From assembly GCA_028284925.1 (NCBI GenBank), contig JANQQT010000012.1:1-34545 (forward strand): DNA of 34,545 nt, in the 5' to 3' direction. This document shows, piece after piece, positions 34,460 to 34,545 of the stretch. The position numbers were made by a program, and so were the translations under genes. How positions within the stretch are numbered: position 1 is the stretch's first letter; each line of letters begins with the position of its first letter. The notes below the pieces were generated by a model. It was given only the letters and a program-made list of their open reading frames with translations, searched no databases and had not been told where the DNA came from. This DNA is from Phycisphaeraceae bacterium (lineage in GTDB: Bacteria; Planctomycetota; Phycisphaerae; Phycisphaerales; Zrk34).

Positions 34460-34545
34460 ATGCCCCACCCCCCAAACCACCAAGGCCCCCCTCCACCGCC
34501 GCCGCCAAACCCACATCAGAACCATCCTCCACCGGATATTGACCT
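34460..34545 (+). CDS. Start of a proline-rich protein (cut by right edge)
   Basis: An ATG at 34460 opens a frame of 28 codons to the window end, reading MPHPPNHQGPPPPPPPNPHQ and ending DIDL. Its composition resembles the Pro/Gln/His-rich tail of the membrane protein at 24976-25569. It may be another small membrane protein of the same kind, but most of the gene is not visible. No clear Shine-Dalgarno is present. Confidence 0.45.
   Translation, partial: MPHPPNHQGPPPPPPPNPHQNHPPPDID

Noticed and set aside
1-34545. CRISPR arrays, insertion sequences, prophage or restriction-type defence genes
   Set aside because: No regularly spaced repeats, transposase, integrase, Cas, methylase or helicase-nuclease proteins were found in any frame.

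Overview
The window looks like a piece of a Planctomycetota chromosome, probably class Phycisphaerae. The evidence is a planctomycete-type cytochrome protein (PSCyt1/DUF1592/DUF1588/DUF1585) followed by a DUF1552 protein, a very large secreted CotH-kinase/lamin-tail protein with an N-terminal LExRLLLS-type motif and a C-terminal dockerin, a secreted sulfatase, a stand-alone HpnH, a FHA-GAF histidine kinase, a Hanks-type kinase, and a secreted protein whose C-terminus resembles Phycisphaerae pilin-like proteins. No 16S or other rRNA is present, so this placement is inference.

Layout. 1-5871 (minus): one giant extracellular protein, cut by the left edge. 6133-9831 (plus): DUF1592 cytochrome and DUF1552 protein, closed by a strong hairpin terminator (9866-9906). 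9907-10238: a gene-free leader with several inverted repeats, an extended -10 promoter and a possible structured RNA. 10239-12182 (plus): an exported or membrane-anchored protein with a helical-toroid-like C-terminal half. 12299-14169: tRNA-Thr(CGT) and, on the other strand, tRNA-His(GTG), enclosing an AT-richer patch with a beta-propeller lipoprotein gene interrupted by an in-frame TGA. 14379-20918: histidine kinase, NrdR (minus), ThrS, a secreted esterase and the Mrp ATPase. 20925-25569: a DUF3352-like secreted protein (minus), a DUF442-type phosphatase lipoprotein, the PLP homeostasis protein YggS and a proline-rich membrane protein (minus). 25781-30192 (plus): hpnH, a small lipoprotein, a sulfatase and an M20 amidohydrolase, possibly one transcript. 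30206-34545: a secreted HExxH protease (minus), a Ser/Thr kinase, a DapA-family aldolase (minus), a DUF3592 membrane protein and the start of a proline-rich protein.

The strongest large-scale signal is base composition. The plus strand is G-rich from 1 to about 12.2 kb and C-rich from about 12.5 kb to the right end, whichever strand the genes are on. A G-rich to C-rich switch in this direction is what a replication terminus looks like, and it falls in the tRNA-flanked patch that holds the broken gene. I found no clearly new defence or mobile system. The items most worth checking are the skew switch, the hairpin-rich leader at 9.9-10.2 kb, the UGA-interrupted lipoprotein gene, and the CotH/lamin-tail/cohesin-like/dockerin protein.
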